Shown: positions 1 through 10,584, counted from the stretch's first letter. The stretch is 64,000 bases of DNA from Chryseobacterium jejuense (GCF_017877355.1 NZ_JAGIPR010000009.1:1-64000), one strand, 5' to 3'. The notes: generated from the sequence alone by a model not told the origin. A program made the numbers and translations.

Positions 1-16
1 AACCTATAAAAAACAA

Positions 17-50
17 AATCAGAATAGGAAAATTCCTACTCTGATTTAAG
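17..50. terminator. Hairpin terminator of a gene outside the window
   Basis: An inverted repeat pairs positions 17-30 with 33-46 with one mismatch (A24/C39), flanked by A-rich sequence on the left and TTTAAG on the right. It looks like an intrinsic, possibly bidirectional terminator for a gene lying before base 1. The direction cannot be decided from the window. Confidence 0.5.
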
Positions 51-568
51 TATATTTGAAATATTAAACTAGTCAACCTTTTTCAGGACTAGTCATTATA
101 TTCATTTTATTGAAGCTTCTTTTCTTAAAATAGATCGAAACTCTTTAATAAGAAATTTTTGTTTTCAATGCACATTTGTTGGATTTCTAATCTATTTCTA
201 AAATGAGAATATGTTAAAATATTTTTTGCTGGCAATAATATTGTAGGATAGTTAATGAGTTGCTTAATAGGGTTTTTAGGTGAAAAATGGAAAACGGTCA
301 TGTGGTATATAAAACTTTGTATATTGTTAAAATTGATTGATTTTTTTTATTTTAAACATCTATTTAGTTGAAAATTAGCGCTATTATAATTTAGATTCAT
401 TATAAATAATTTTTTTTATGTCGAATTATTAATTGTTAAATCCCTTTTTAAAACACTTATTTTTTATTTTCAATAGTAAATATGGGTAAATATTATGAAT
501 CTTTCTGTTTTGGAGGGGGTATTTGTGTTGCATTGTGAATGGAAATCACTAATCTGTGCATATAAAAT
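51..568. other. AT-rich intergenic region
   Basis: No credible gene is present in either strand. The stretch is very AT-rich. The octamer ACTAGTCA occurs twice with a 20-bp period (68-75 and 88-95). A TATATTTG box sits at 51-58 but has no TTG at a suitable distance. No riboswitch or other structured RNA was recognised. Confidence 0.4.
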
Positions 569-599
569 TTGCTAGTGTTAATATTTATTAACATATTTG
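569..599 (+). promoter_or_regulatory. Probable promoter of the first susCD operon
   Basis: TTG at 569-571 is followed 20 bp later by CATATTTG at 592-599, one base off the Bacteroidota -7 consensus TAnnTTTG. The predicted transcription start near 605 would give a short leader of about 23 nt before the ATG at 628. Confidence 0.4.
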
Positions 600-627
600 C
601 CTCTAAAATATATTAAAATTTGTTAAT

Positions 628-3483
628 ATGAATGTTAAACTACGTGTATTAAGTGCTGGAGCATTGTTCTTTTTGGGGCAAGCAGCTTTTGCACAAAAAG
701 CAAAGAAAGATACTATAACAGAGAAAGCAATTGATGAAGTTGTTATTACTGGCTCTTATGGTATTAAAGTAACACCTGAGCAGGCTGTTGGATCATTTTC
801 TAAAGTTTCTGGAGATGCATTAACAAAGCCAGCTGCCTTATCTATAGATAATGCTTTACAGGGGAGAGTTACGGGATTGACCACTACAGCGAGTTCAGGA
901 CAACCTGGAGCAGCCACTATTACATTAATTAGAGGATTAACGTCATTAACGAGAGGAAATGATCCTTTGTATGTAATTGATGGAGTTCCAATCCCATCTG
1001 GAGATATTTCAGGGGTGTTAACAACTTCTAATGCTTTATCTTTAATCAACCCTTCTGATATTGAAGATGTTCAGGTTTTAAAAGATGGCGTTGCAACAGC
1101 TCTTTATGGATCTAGAGGTGCAGCAGGTGTAATTGTTATTACGACAAAATCTGGTAAAAAAGGAAAAGCTAATTTACAGTTCCATACTGAAATTGGTGGT
1201 TCAGATGTCGCATTTGATAAGATGGTATTTGCCAATGCTGATGAGCACATGTCTCTTTTAGGATTAGGGCTTTACAATAGAGGAGTTGCTTCATCTTTAG
1301 CTGAAGGAAAAGAGATTGCAATTGATGAATATCAGTGGGATGGTAAAACAGATACAAACTGGAGAAAATTAGTTCAAAGAAATAATCCAGCATTTAGTAA
1401 ATATAACTTTAACTTCTCAGGGGGAAAAGAGAATTTTACAATTTATGCCTCTTTAGGGTATTTACAACAAGAAGGTCTTGATAGATCTGCTAAATTTGAC
1501 AGATATAATGCCAACTTAAAAGCTAACTGGAAAGCTAGTGAAAAGTTAAGCATGACTTTTAGTACAATGCTATCAAGAACAGTTCAGTCTGGTCCAACAG
1601 ATGCTTCTTCGTTTGGAAACCCGGTGTTTGCAGGTAAACTTTTATCTCCTACACAAAAACCATACAACGCTGATGGTAGTTATAACACAGATTTATATTT
1701 CTTAAATCCTGAATTTAACCCTATTGGTCTTCAGAATGAGAATAGTACAAAAGCTACTTTTAATAAGGTGTTAACTACTGTTTCCGCAGATTATAAGTTT
1801 CTTCCAAATTTTACATATGCAACTAACTTTGGTTTAGATTATACAAATGAAGATGGATATATTTATTGGAATCCTGATTTTGGTGACGGTACGTTTGATG
1901 GAGATAAAAATGGTAATGGACTTTTACAAAAAAGTTTAGGGAACAGACAGACATGGAACTGGTATAACTTTATTCACTATAGTAAAACATTTGCTGAAAA
2001 ACATGATGTAAGTGCTTCCGCGGGTATGGAGGCTACACAAAGTAAAATTAACTTCAATAGTTTCTCTGCCCAAGGTTTCCCTGCAGGAACAAGAATCAAG
2101 CAGGCGATTGTAGCAGCTAACCCTGTAGGAGCTTCTTCCGATAGTGATCAAAGAAGTTTGATAGGATATGTACTAAGAGGTGCCTATACCTATGATAAAT
2201 TTGTTTCTATTTCAGCTTCAGTAAGAAGAGATGGTTATTCTGGATTTACAGACTACTGGGGGACTTTCTTCGGAGTTGGTGCTAGTGTAGACTTAGGTAG
2301 AAAAATAAATGGATTGAATAATATTTTCAAATCCCTTAAAATTAGAGCAAGTTATGGTGAGAATGGAAACCAGGCCCTTTCTTCTTATGATAAATTAGCT
2401 TTATATAACTATGGAGGAAATTACTTAAATACAAATGCTGGTTATATTACTTCCTCAGGAGCGACTAGAGATGGTCTAAATTGGGAAACGTCTAAAAAGA
2501 CGAATATTGGTCTAGACTTTGAAATTGGTAAAAAAGGATCAGTATATGGAACGTTAGATCTTTATAATAATAAAAATGTAAACCAAATCTTTGAGGTTCC
2601 AAACCCAGCAAGTACAGGTATTGGTACAGTTATTAAAAACTTAGCAGATTCATATAATAAAGGTATTGAAGCTACATTAGGATTTAGAGTTTCTAATGAG
2701 AGTTTAAGATGGGATATTAAAGGAAGTTATTCATATAATAAAGCTGAAATTACGAAACTTGCTGGAGATCAGTTACCTACGGTTATTGCGGGTAGAAAAG
2801 CTTTCTTTACTGGACATAATCCAACTGAATACTATATGAGATTATGGGCTGGTGTTGATCCTAAGAATGGAGACCCATTATGGTATACTGATGATACAAG
2901 ATCAGCTACAACTAATGACATTAACAAAGCTAAACAATCCTTTACAGGCAAAAGTGCAATGCCAAAACACATTGCTAGTTTAATAAATGATGTTGAATAT
3001 AAAAACTTCAAACTATCTTTTATGTTTACTTACCAAGGTGGATATTCAGTATATGACGAATGGGGATGGTTATATAATGGGGATGGACAGTATATTAACA
3101 TTAACTATTTCAAGTCTGCATTAACTGATTCTTGGACTCCTGAGAATCCTGGAGCTTCAAGACCTAAATTTAGATATGAAGGGAATAAAAATTCAACTAC
3201 AGCTTCAACACGTTATCTGTTTGATGGAGATCACATCAGACTTAGAAATATTGAGCTAGGATATACTTTCACTAAAAATCTTTTAAATATTGATGGACTT
3301 AATAGTGTATATGTATATTTTAGAGGAGTGAATCTATGGACATATGCTTTCGATAAAGATTTATATTTTGATCCAGAAGCTAATACTAATGCCAACAGAT
3401 ACACTGCGTCAAATATGGGTATTTATGACCAAACGCAGCCGAATCTTAGGCAGTATGTAATGGGAGTAGTTGTGAATTTTTAA
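628..3483 (+). CDS. SusC/RagA-family TonB-linked outer membrane transporter
   Basis: The 951-residue protein has a signal peptide ending near AFAQ (residue 23), a TonB-box-like segment around DEVVITGSYG, and a plug domain with the SusC signatures DPLYVIDGVP and ALYGSRGAAGVIVITTKSG. A long beta-barrel region follows, ending in an aromatic C-terminus (VVVNF). In this family the barrel is capped by a SusD lipoprotein and imports oligomeric nutrients with TonB energy. The SusD partner starts 12 bp downstream. The N-terminal carboxypeptidase-D-like beta-sandwich found in many SusC proteins is absent, since the plug follows the signal peptide by only some 20 residues. The ATG at 628 gives a complete signal peptide. 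The substrate cannot be inferred; no glycoside hydrolase or regulator is adjacent. Confidence 0.93.
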   Translation: MNVKLRVLSAGALFFLGQAAFAQKAKKDTITEKAIDEVVITGSYGIKVTPEQAVGSFSKVSGDALTKPAALSIDNALQGRVTGLTTTASSGQPGAATITLIRGLTSLTRGNDPLYVIDGVPIPSGDISGVLTTSNALSLINPSDIEDVQVLKDGVATALYGSRGAAGVIVITTKSGKKGKANLQFHTEIGGSDVAFDKMVFANADEHMSLLGLGLYNRGVASSLAEGKEIAIDEYQWDGKTDTNWRKLVQRNNPAFSKYNFNFSGGKENFTIYASLGYLQQEGLDRSAKFDRYNANLKANWKASEKLSMTFSTMLSRTVQSGPTDASSFGNPVFAGKLLSPTQKPYNADGSYNTDLYFLNPEFNPIGLQNENSTKATFNKVLTTVSADYKFLPNFTYATNFGLDYTNEDGYIYWNPDFGDGTFDGDKNGNGLLQKSLGNRQTWNWYNFIHYSKTFAEKHDVSASAGMEATQSKINFNSFSAQGFPAGTRIKQAIVAANPVGASSDSDQRSLIGYVLRGAYTYDKFVSISASVRRDGYSGFTDYWGTFFGVGASVDLGRKINGLNNIFKSLKIRASYGENGNQALSSYDKLALYNYGGNYLNTNAGYITSSGATRDGLNWETSKKTNIGLDFEIGKKGSVYGTLDLYNNKNVNQIFEVPNPASTGIGTVIKNLADSYNKGIEATLGFRVSNESLRWDIKGSYSYNKAEITKLAGDQLPTVIAGRKAFFTGHNPTEYYMRLWAGVDPKNGDPLWYTDDTRSATTNDINKAKQSFTGKSAMPKHIASLINDVEYKNFKLSFMFTYQGGYSVYDEWGWLYNGDGQYININYFKSALTDSWTPENPGASRPKFRYEGNKNSTTASTRYLFDGDHIRLRNIELGYTFTKNLLNIDGLNSVYVYFRGVNLWTYAFDKDLYFDPEANTNANRYTASNMGIYDQTQPNLRQYVMGVVVNF

Positions 3484-3495
3484 TTAGTAAGTAAA

Positions 3496-4932
3496 ATGAA
3501 GAATATAAAAATTTTTGCAGTATCATTATTATTAATGTCTGCAGGTGCAGGTATAGTTTCAAGTTGTAGTAATGATTTTCTAGTTGAAAATCCAGAAGCA
3601 AATCCACCACTAACAGAAGCTATTACCAACGAGAAAACACTAAATATTGCAGTTGATGGTTTATATAACTACATGCAAACTAACAATGTGTCAATAAATG
3701 GGATTAGTATAGTGCAGAATAATTATTCGGCTTTAATCCCAACCATAACTGAACTAATGGGAGACAATGCCTTTGTTATAGCTAATAATTCTAACCGTTT
3801 TGCATGGACAAGATTATCTGACTTATCAGGTTATAATGTCAACAATGGTGACTTTGGCTCTTTGTGGAATTCTCTATATAGATTGATATCAAATGCTAAC
3901 TTTATTTTAGAACATGAACCTAAAGTGGGTGGAGGAAATACAGCTAATTTATATGCACAAGCTCGAACTGTTAGAGCAATGTCATATCTAACACTAGTTA
4001 GTTTCTTTTCTGAAAACTATGGAGCAGGAAATCAAGAATATGGTGTTCCTTTAGTGTTAAAATATGATCCAAATGTTAAAAGTGCAAGGGCTTCTGTTGC
4101 AGAAGTTTATGCTCAAATATTAAGTGACCTTAAATCGGCTGAAGCTTCTATTGGCACTGGAAATGGAGTGGCTAAATTAAACAAAGATGCGGTAAATATA
4201 TTATTATCAAGGTATTATCTTGCTACTAAGGATTATAATAAAGCTTTGACATATTCCGAATCAGTTTTAAGTGCAGGAAGTATTCTTGACAAGAGTGGTG
4301 TAGCGAATTTCTTTAAAAATGATGCAACGGATACTGGAGGGGAAGCTATTTTCCAAGTTGAATATAACGGAACAGATATACCTGCTGCTAATGATGGTAT
4401 TACTGCTACTTGGTATTCTGGAGGTAGATATAAGCAAAATTTTGCAACATTAGCATTCCTTAATAAGCTAGGAGCTGGTGATATTAGAAAAGATAATTGG
4501 TACAAAGGGCCATTAGCTGGTTTTTCTGATAACCCTAAGCCTGTGGATGTGCTGAAATATACGGCAGTAGATAAAGATGTAATGGTTTTCAGAAGAACTG
4601 AAGCTGTATTTAATAAATTAGAAGCACTTTATTATACTAACCCTACTCTTGCTCTTACTGAGCTTAATACTTGGGTTAAGACTAATAGGGATGCTGGTTA
4701 TAATTTTACACTAACAGGAACAGCATTGTTAGATGAAATTTTATCTCAAAAAGATATAGAATTGTTCTTAGAAGGGTTTAGATATCTTGATTTAAAGAGA
4801 AATGGTAGAAATATTGTTAATCCACAAACGGGGACTAATATGACACCTGCTAATAAGCAGATGAAGGCTTTACCAATACCTCTGGGAGAAATTCAAACTA
4901 ATCCTAGTATGAAGCAATTCCCTGAATATTAA
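3496..4932 (+). CDS. SusD/RagB-family nutrient-binding outer membrane lipoprotein
   Basis: The 478-residue protein begins with a lipoprotein signal peptide with lipobox VSSC (Cys near residue 24). TPR-like helical segments such as ARTVRAMSYLTLVSFF follow, and the C-terminus is the typical SusD end: FLEGFRYLDLKRNGR, then LPIPLGEIQTNPSM. It would sit on the cell surface as the lid of the preceding SusC transporter. The 12-bp gap and a strong terminator right after the stop codon indicate a two-gene operon. The ligand is unknown. Confidence 0.93.
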   Translation: MKNIKIFAVSLLLMSAGAGIVSSCSNDFLVENPEANPPLTEAITNEKTLNIAVDGLYNYMQTNNVSINGISIVQNNYSALIPTITELMGDNAFVIANNSNRFAWTRLSDLSGYNVNNGDFGSLWNSLYRLISNANFILEHEPKVGGGNTANLYAQARTVRAMSYLTLVSFFSENYGAGNQEYGVPLVLKYDPNVKSARASVAEVYAQILSDLKSAEASIGTGNGVAKLNKDAVNILLSRYYLATKDYNKALTYSESVLSAGSILDKSGVANFFKNDATDTGGEAIFQVEYNGTDIPAANDGITATWYSGGRYKQNFATLAFLNKLGAGDIRKDNWYKGPLAGFSDNPKPVDVLKYTAVDKDVMVFRRTEAVFNKLEALYYTNPTLALTELNTWVKTNRDAGYNFTLTGTALLDEILSQKDIELFLEGFRYLDLKRNGRNIVNPQTGTNMTPANKQMKALPIPLGEIQTNPSMKQFPEY

Positions 4933-4956
4933 TTTACAATAATTATATTATAAAAG

Positions 4957-4986
4957 CCCCTGCTTCTAAGCAGGGGTTTTTTATTT
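4957..4986 (+). terminator. Intrinsic terminator after susCD pair 1
   Basis: Perfect stem CCCCTGC (4957-4963) with GCAGGGG (4970-4976), loop TTCTAA, followed by TTTTTT. Confidence 0.9.
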
Positions 4987-4998
4987 ACTATTATTTCT

Positions 4999-5006
4999 TA
5001 TTTTTG
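4999..5006 (+). promoter_or_regulatory. -7 box of the porin gene
   Basis: TATTTTTG matches TAnnTTTG, 17 bp before the ATG at 5024 and immediately after the previous terminator. No TTG lies at the expected -33 distance, so the match is partial. Confidence 0.5.
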
Positions 5007-5023
5007 CTGAACAATAATGAATA

Positions 5024-6961
5024 ATGAAGTATATCCTTTTCATAATCACTTTCTTTGGCTTTGCGGCCAGTGCACAGGTTGTTAAAACAGAAGATGCCAA
5101 AAAAACCAAGCAGCCGGAAGATACTCTGGTCATAGACTCCGGGAAGAAAGATTCCTTGAAAATTTTCAAACCTACTATCAATGATTACCAATATCAGACT
5201 CAATTTTCAGAAAAGAAAGTTTTTGATACAGTAATGACTTTTGATAAAACTTATATTTTTTCACAATACAACAATAATGATAACTTCGGAAGAGTGCAGC
5301 CTGCCAATATCGGATCAGGATTTAATCCTCTTGTATTTGAAGTGAATGCAGAACAGAATTTATCCTTATTACCTTCCAATAAATCTTATATGATTCTGGG
5401 AGCAAATGATGTGAAGTACTACGATGTGAAAACACCTACAGCAACATTTATTTATCATAATGCAATGAGAAATGGGGCTGCACTAAGATCTACCTATACT
5501 CAAAATATTGGAAAAAGATTCAATTTTGCCATTGAATATATGGGACTTCGTTCACAAGGACTTTACAGAAATTCCCTGGCTGCGAACAACAATACCCTAT
5601 TTTCAGGACACTATGTTTCGAAAAGCGGAAACTATGAATTGTTTGCCCATTATCTTCATCAGAATGTTAACAATCAGGAGAGTGGGGGAATTACTGAAGA
5701 TAATCTGTTTCAAAGTGGAGACAGCAATTATAAAAACAGACAGAATGCTCAGGTTAACCTGGCTTCAACGAGTTCACAATTTGCTTACAGAAGATATTAT
5801 CTGAGCCATCAGTTTACTCCTTTCAATGCTGCGAAGTTTCCATTCAGTATTAGACATACAATTTTTCATCAGGGCAATAAATATTATTACAATCAGGGAG
5901 GGTTGGAAGATTATTGGTATGATACCGCTGCGGAGTTAGTGAGTGGATTCCCTTTGACAACAAAAAAATATTCCAGCAACCTGAGTAATACCTTGAGTTT
6001 GGTTTTTAATAATGAAAAATTCAAGTTAGATGCAGGAGTTCGTTATCAGATGATTAAATTTGGAATCAATGATATTGTAGCACTTAATGGGGTACCTTTT
6101 CCTAATGAACTTAAAGAAAACAGAATTGGGGCGGTAGGGAACATGCAGGTAAAACTTTGGGATAAAGTTCAGTTGAACTCATTTCTTGAGTTTTCAAACG
6201 GAAGTCAGTTTAAAAGTTATCTAAGAACAGCAAATAATCTGAAGTTTGAGCCGATAAAAGATTATTTTGTGAATGCAAAAGTAAACTTCCAGAGTGCTTA
6301 CCCTTCATTCAATTATTTATTAAATACTTCTGTTTATAATAACTTCAATTATTATCTTGAAAATGCCAAGAACCAATCAGTAATGGAGCTTGGAGGAAGC
6401 ATTAATTTGAAATGGTTTAAAACTGAACTTTTTGCCAACTACTTCAGAATTGACAATTATACTTATTTTGACAGTAACTACGCTCCAAAACAAAGTGAGA
6501 ACTCACTGAACATTTCCCAAATTGGAGGAGATGCTACTTTTAGTTACGGGAAATTCCATTTGAACACAAGATTGCATTTCCAAAATGCATTAACCAATAA
6601 AAATCTGCTTCCAATGCCAAGTTTTGTAGGAAGAGCTAACTTCTTTTATCAGACTCTGGCATTTAAAAAGGCGGCAGAAATACAGGTAGGACTTAAAGTA
6701 TATTACTTCTCTAAATTTAATTCCAGAGAATATTTCCCGGTTCTTAATGAGTATGTTCTTCCTGGTACCAGTTCATTCTCTATTGGAGGGCAGCCTATTG
6801 CGGATCTATACATTAATATGAAGGTGAAGAAAATGTTCTTTTTTATAGAAGGTCAACAGATAGGAACCGTTATTTCTAATAATAAAGCTTATGCATTTCC
6901 ACATTATCCGGTGTATGATTTCAGACTGAATATCGGAATCGTGTGGTATTTGTTCAACTAA
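5024..6961 (+). CDS. Putative porin, outer membrane beta-barrel
   Basis: The 645-residue protein has a signal peptide (cleavage after ASAQ, about residue 18), a polar linker rich in K/D, and a barrel region of alternating aromatic strands, ending in GIVWYLFN with an aromatic near the C-terminus. Length and pattern fit the Bacteroidota putative-porin family (Pfam Putative_PCP-like porins annotated in Flavobacteriia). The transported solute is unknown. It is followed after 12 bp by bshC, so the two are probably cotranscribed. Confidence 0.75.
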   Translation: MKYILFIITFFGFAASAQVVKTEDAKKTKQPEDTLVIDSGKKDSLKIFKPTINDYQYQTQFSEKKVFDTVMTFDKTYIFSQYNNNDNFGRVQPANIGSGFNPLVFEVNAEQNLSLLPSNKSYMILGANDVKYYDVKTPTATFIYHNAMRNGAALRSTYTQNIGKRFNFAIEYMGLRSQGLYRNSLAANNNTLFSGHYVSKSGNYELFAHYLHQNVNNQESGGITEDNLFQSGDSNYKNRQNAQVNLASTSSQFAYRRYYLSHQFTPFNAAKFPFSIRHTIFHQGNKYYYNQGGLEDYWYDTAAELVSGFPLTTKKYSSNLSNTLSLVFNNEKFKLDAGVRYQMIKFGINDIVALNGVPFPNELKENRIGAVGNMQVKLWDKVQLNSFLEFSNGSQFKSYLRTANNLKFEPIKDYFVNAKVNFQSAYPSFNYLLNTSVYNNFNYYLENAKNQSVMELGGSINLKWFKTELFANYFRIDNYTYFDSNYAPKQSENSLNISQIGGDATFSYGKFHLNTRLHFQNALTNKNLLPMPSFVGRANFFYQTLAFKKAAEIQVGLKVYYFSKFNSREYFPVLNEYVLPGTSSFSIGGQPIADLYINMKVKKMFFFIEGQQIGTVISNNKAYAFPHYPVYDFRLNIGIVWYLFN

Positions 6962-6973
6962 AAACGATACAGG

Positions 6974-8560
6974 TTGAAAACAATTAATAAAATATCATTT
7001 AATGATATAGAAAGCATACCTCAATTAGTAAAAGATTTTTTGAATCAGAATATTGAGGGTTTTGAAAATAAAACATTTTCTGTAGAGCATTTTAGCCAGC
7101 AGATTCATTTAAAAAAAGATTCTTTTTCATCAGAGCAGAGGAATATATTATTTGATGTTTTTGAGAAACAGTTATCAGATCTTAATCTTTCTTCGAAACA
7201 AAAAGAGAATCTTGAAAATCTGAAGTTACCAAACACTTTTACCATTACAACCGGACATCAGTTGAATCTATTCTCGGGGCCGGTTTTCTTTGTCTACAAA
7301 ATTTTACAGACCATAAAAACCTGTACCTTTCTTAAGGAGCATTTTCCTGACTTTAATTTCGTTCCGGTATATTGGATGGCTTCTGAAGATCATGATTTTG
7401 CAGAGATTAACCACTTTAAAACGGAGAATAATTATTATGAAATTAATGAGAAATCCGGTGGACCTGTAGGTAGAATTAAGATTAGTGATACTTACTTTAT
7501 CTCTGAATTTGAAAAAGAATTTAAAGATTCTGTTTTCGGTACAGAATTGATCTTAATGTTGAAAGAGGCCTATAAGGTTGGAAATACTTTGACACAAGCA
7601 ATTCAGATTTTGGTGAATCGCCTTTTTTCCGAATTTGGATTATTGATTCTGGATGGAGATTCAAAGGGCCTTAAAGAACAGATTAAAGAAGTTTTTAAAG
7701 ATGAGCTACTAAATTTCAGTTTACAGAAAACTTCAAAAGAGAAAGTAGATTTCCTGACTGATAAATATGGAAAAGTTCAGGTGAATCCTCGTGAAATTAA
7801 TCTTTTTTATCTTTCCGAAACGAGAGACAGAATCGATTTTAATGGACAGAAATATTTTGTTGTAGATACAGATATTCAGTTTACAGAACAAGAAATCATC
7901 ACTGAGCTTGAAAATCATCCGGAAAAATTCAGTCCGAATGCTTTAATGCGCCCGGTATATCAGGAAAAAGTATTGCCGAATCTTGCCTATATCGGAGGAA
8001 ATGCCGAAATTATGTATTGGCTGGAACTGAAAGATTATTTCTCAAAATTACATATTCCGTTCCCCATCCTGATTCCAAGAAATTCCATGCTTTTCCTGAA
8101 AGAGAAAACACTGGGAAAAATTGAAAAACTTGATCTTAAAATAGAAGATTTCTTCCAGAATTTTACAGTGATTACCAATCGCAAGATTTTAAAAGATAAT
8201 TCTATTTTAGAATTACTGGATAAAAAAGAAGAAATTTTGACCAACAGCTTTGCTGAATTAAAAGTATCTGCGGAAACCACTGAAAAATCCTTTGGAAATA
8301 TGGTGAAAGCAGAAGAAGTGAGACAGCTGAAATCATTTAAAAGAATGAAGAAACGTCTTCTTCATGCAGAAAAAATAAAGCAGGGTGAATTACTGGAAAG
8401 GCTTGAAAATCTGTTTTTAGATGTACATCCTTCCAAAATATGGCAGGAAAGAGTTTATAACTTTAGTGTATTCTTTTCGGACGAAGGCTATCCATGGCTT
8501 GAAAATTGTTTGGAAGAGATGGTGGTTCAAGATTCCAAATTAATAATTGTTGCCATTTAA
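6974..8560 (+). CDS. bshC: Bacillithiol biosynthesis cysteine-adding enzyme BshC
   Basis: This 528-residue cytoplasmic protein fits BshC, the enzyme that ligates cysteine to glucosaminyl-malate in the last step of bacillithiol synthesis. Family features visible are TTGHQLNLFSGPVFFVYKI, the PVYWMASEDHDFAEI segment in the nucleotide-binding core, a long middle domain with PNLAYIGGNAEIMYWLELK, and a C-terminal coiled-coil region (about 395-470). The length matches the family. The chosen start is a TTG at 6974 (KTINKISFNDIESIP); no in-frame ATG lies upstream before the previous stop. Bacillithiol is the low-molecular-weight thiol in many Bacteroidota. Confidence 0.9.
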   Translation: MKTINKISFNDIESIPQLVKDFLNQNIEGFENKTFSVEHFSQQIHLKKDSFSSEQRNILFDVFEKQLSDLNLSSKQKENLENLKLPNTFTITTGHQLNLFSGPVFFVYKILQTIKTCTFLKEHFPDFNFVPVYWMASEDHDFAEINHFKTENNYYEINEKSGGPVGRIKISDTYFISEFEKEFKDSVFGTELILMLKEAYKVGNTLTQAIQILVNRLFSEFGLLILDGDSKGLKEQIKEVFKDELLNFSLQKTSKEKVDFLTDKYGKVQVNPREINLFYLSETRDRIDFNGQKYFVVDTDIQFTEQEIITELENHPEKFSPNALMRPVYQEKVLPNLAYIGGNAEIMYWLELKDYFSKLHIPFPILIPRNSMLFLKEKTLGKIEKLDLKIEDFFQNFTVITNRKILKDNSILELLDKKEEILTNSFAELKVSAETTEKSFGNMVKAEEVRQLKSFKRMKKRLLHAEKIKQGELLERLENLFLDVHPSKIWQERVYNFSVFFSDEGYPWLENCLEEMVVQDSKLIIVAI

Positions 8561-8579
8561 TTTTAAAGAAGTATTTTTG
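8550..8579 (+). promoter_or_regulatory. Promoter of the LysM gene
   Basis: TTG at 8550-8552, 19-bp spacer, TATTTTTG at 8572-8579. This is a full match to the Bacteroidota consensus TTG-N19-TAnnTTTG. It overlaps the 3' end of bshC and lies 20 bp before the next ATG. Confidence 0.75.
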
Positions 8580-8598
8580 TAAATTATAATTATCGAAT

Positions 8599-10542
8599 AT
8601 GATAAAGAGGTTTTTTATTCTATCCAGTTTATGTATGGTTTTGGGGGTTTCAGCCCAAAAGTCGCATACCGTTGTGCAAGGTGATAACCCTTACAACATT
8701 GCAAAAAAATATGGAATAACTGTAGATGAATTGCTGAAACTAAACCCTAAACATAAAGATGGTAAGCTAGCTATCGGAGATGTTTTAACCGTAAAAACAG
8801 AAAAAGCTGCAGCTCCGGCTGCTCCTAAAACTGCTGCACCTGAAAAAGTAGGAACAATTGCGGGAACTCCGGTGGGTAAAATTATTTTACAGCCTAAGCA
8901 GACCATCTATGGGATTACAAAACAATACAGAATTTCTGAAACAGATCTGAGAAAACTGAATCCTGAACTGGATTCTCACATGAAGATCGGGGATGAGATC
9001 ACATTACCTCTTACCAGCATCAAAAAATATGGAGGAGATCAGCCTACCGTAACAACAACGGTAACAAAACCTGTAGAAACTCCTGTTGAAAAAACAGTAA
9101 CAGCTACACCTACGCCTGCTGTAGAAGGAGAAACTTACGTGATTCAGGCCAAAGATAATTATTACAGAATTACAAAACAGTTTGGAATCAGCCAACAGGA
9201 CCTTTATGCTTTAAACCCAGGTTTGGAAGAAAAAGGATTAAAACCTGGTGAGACTATCAAAATAAAAAGATCAAATACAGAAACTGTAGTTGAAACAACC
9301 AATTCAAAAGCAAAAATGGATGCAGGGAATGAGAATTCTTCAACGGTTTCCAATAATGTTGTAGTTGGTGATGACTACGTTACCTATACCGTTCAGCAGG
9401 GAGATACAGTGTTCTCTATTGTGAATAAGTTTGGAGTAAGTATTGATGAATTAATCGCTCTTAACCCAGATCTTTCAAAAGGATTGAAAGCCGGAATGGT
9501 TTTGAAAATCAAAAAGCAGGATCCGGTATATAGTAAGAAAAACGGAGATGCATTAAGTGTAGTATTGATGCTTCCTTTTGGATACAGTACTAACGAAACT
9601 CAATACAGAAGCATGGCTCTTGATTTCTTAACAGGTGCTAAACTTGCTATTGAAAGAAATGCAAGAGGAGGTCAGAAACTGGATGTCAAAATTGTAGATT
9701 CCGGAAATGAAGCTTCTTTCAAAAACTCTCTTACACAGATCAATCCTGAAAATACAGATCTTATTATTGGTCCATTCTTTAAGTCCAATGTAATTGACGT
9801 ATTAGATTTTACTAAAAATCAAAAAATTCCTGTAGTAGCACCATTTGCCAATACACCGGAGTTATACAACTATAACAATTTGATTATCGTTGAAACAAAT
9901 AATCAAACCTATGCAGATAAACTTGTAGAAGAAGTTAAAGCAGTATATTCAGATCAAAAAATATATGTAGTGGCAGACGCTAAAAAAGAAAATGCAAACT
10001 ACATTAAATCAGGGCTTGAAAAAGCAGTAAAGAATCCTAATATCGTTATTGTAAACTCTCCGGCAGATATTCAGCTGGATCAAAACATGATGACAGGGCA
10101 GTCAGCTCCGGTAATTGCTGTTTTAGCCAATGAGGATATGGGAGAAGTTTTTGCTAATAAAGTGATTGCTCTTTCTAAAGAAGTACAGGGAGTAAAAGCA
10201 TTCAGTATGTTCTATTCTCCGGTTTTTGAAAAGAAAGTGGATGATTTGAGCCAGGCAAGTCTGGTATATCTGATGGACAGAAAGATCAATACAGACGGTA
10301 ACTTTGAAAAAGAGATTCTGGCAGCTTATAAAAGTAAATACTGCAAGACTCCTCCAAAATATGCTATCGTAGGTTTTGATGTTGTTAATGATATGTTGAC
10401 AAGAGAAAATAAAAAAGGAGAAATTTTCAAACAGATGAATAAGGTGCAGACTCAGCTTGCAACAAAATTCGAGTTTGTAAAATCTAAAGCAAACGGAGCT
10501 TATGTAAACACAGGGTACAGAGTAATCCGATTGGTACCTTAG
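8599..10542 (+). CDS. LysM-repeat protein with periplasmic-binding-like domain
   Basis: The 647-residue exported protein has a signal peptide (cleaved after VSAQ, about residue 20). It carries four LysM modules at roughly residues 22-65, 95-140, 182-225 and 262-308, of which HTVVQGDNPYNIAKKYGIT and YTVQQGDTVFSIVNKFGVS are the clearest. The linkers are rich in Ala, Pro and Thr. The C-terminal part, from about residue 320 (LSVVLMLPFGYS), resembles a periplasmic-binding/ABC-substrate fold. LysM modules bind peptidoglycan, so the protein is probably wall-anchored. It may take part in envelope maintenance; the ligand of the C-terminal domain is unknown. Confidence 0.85.
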   Translation: MIKRFFILSSLCMVLGVSAQKSHTVVQGDNPYNIAKKYGITVDELLKLNPKHKDGKLAIGDVLTVKTEKAAAPAAPKTAAPEKVGTIAGTPVGKIILQPKQTIYGITKQYRISETDLRKLNPELDSHMKIGDEITLPLTSIKKYGGDQPTVTTTVTKPVETPVEKTVTATPTPAVEGETYVIQAKDNYYRITKQFGISQQDLYALNPGLEEKGLKPGETIKIKRSNTETVVETTNSKAKMDAGNENSSTVSNNVVVGDDYVTYTVQQGDTVFSIVNKFGVSIDELIALNPDLSKGLKAGMVLKIKKQDPVYSKKNGDALSVVLMLPFGYSTNETQYRSMALDFLTGAKLAIERNARGGQKLDVKIVDSGNEASFKNSLTQINPENTDLIIGPFFKSNVIDVLDFTKNQKIPVVAPFANTPELYNYNNLIIVETNNQTYADKLVEEVKAVYSDQKIYVVADAKKENANYIKSGLEKAVKNPNIVIVNSPADIQLDQNMMTGQSAPVIAVLANEDMGEVFANKVIALSKEVQGVKAFSMFYSPVFEKKVDDLSQASLVYLMDRKINTDGNFEKEILAAYKSKYCKTPPKYAIVGFDVVNDMLTRENKKGEIFKQMNKVQTQLATKFEFVKSKANGAYVNTGYRVIRLVP

Positions 10543-10584
10543 ATGATTTATCTTTGTTTAAAAGGATATTGTTAACATTATAGT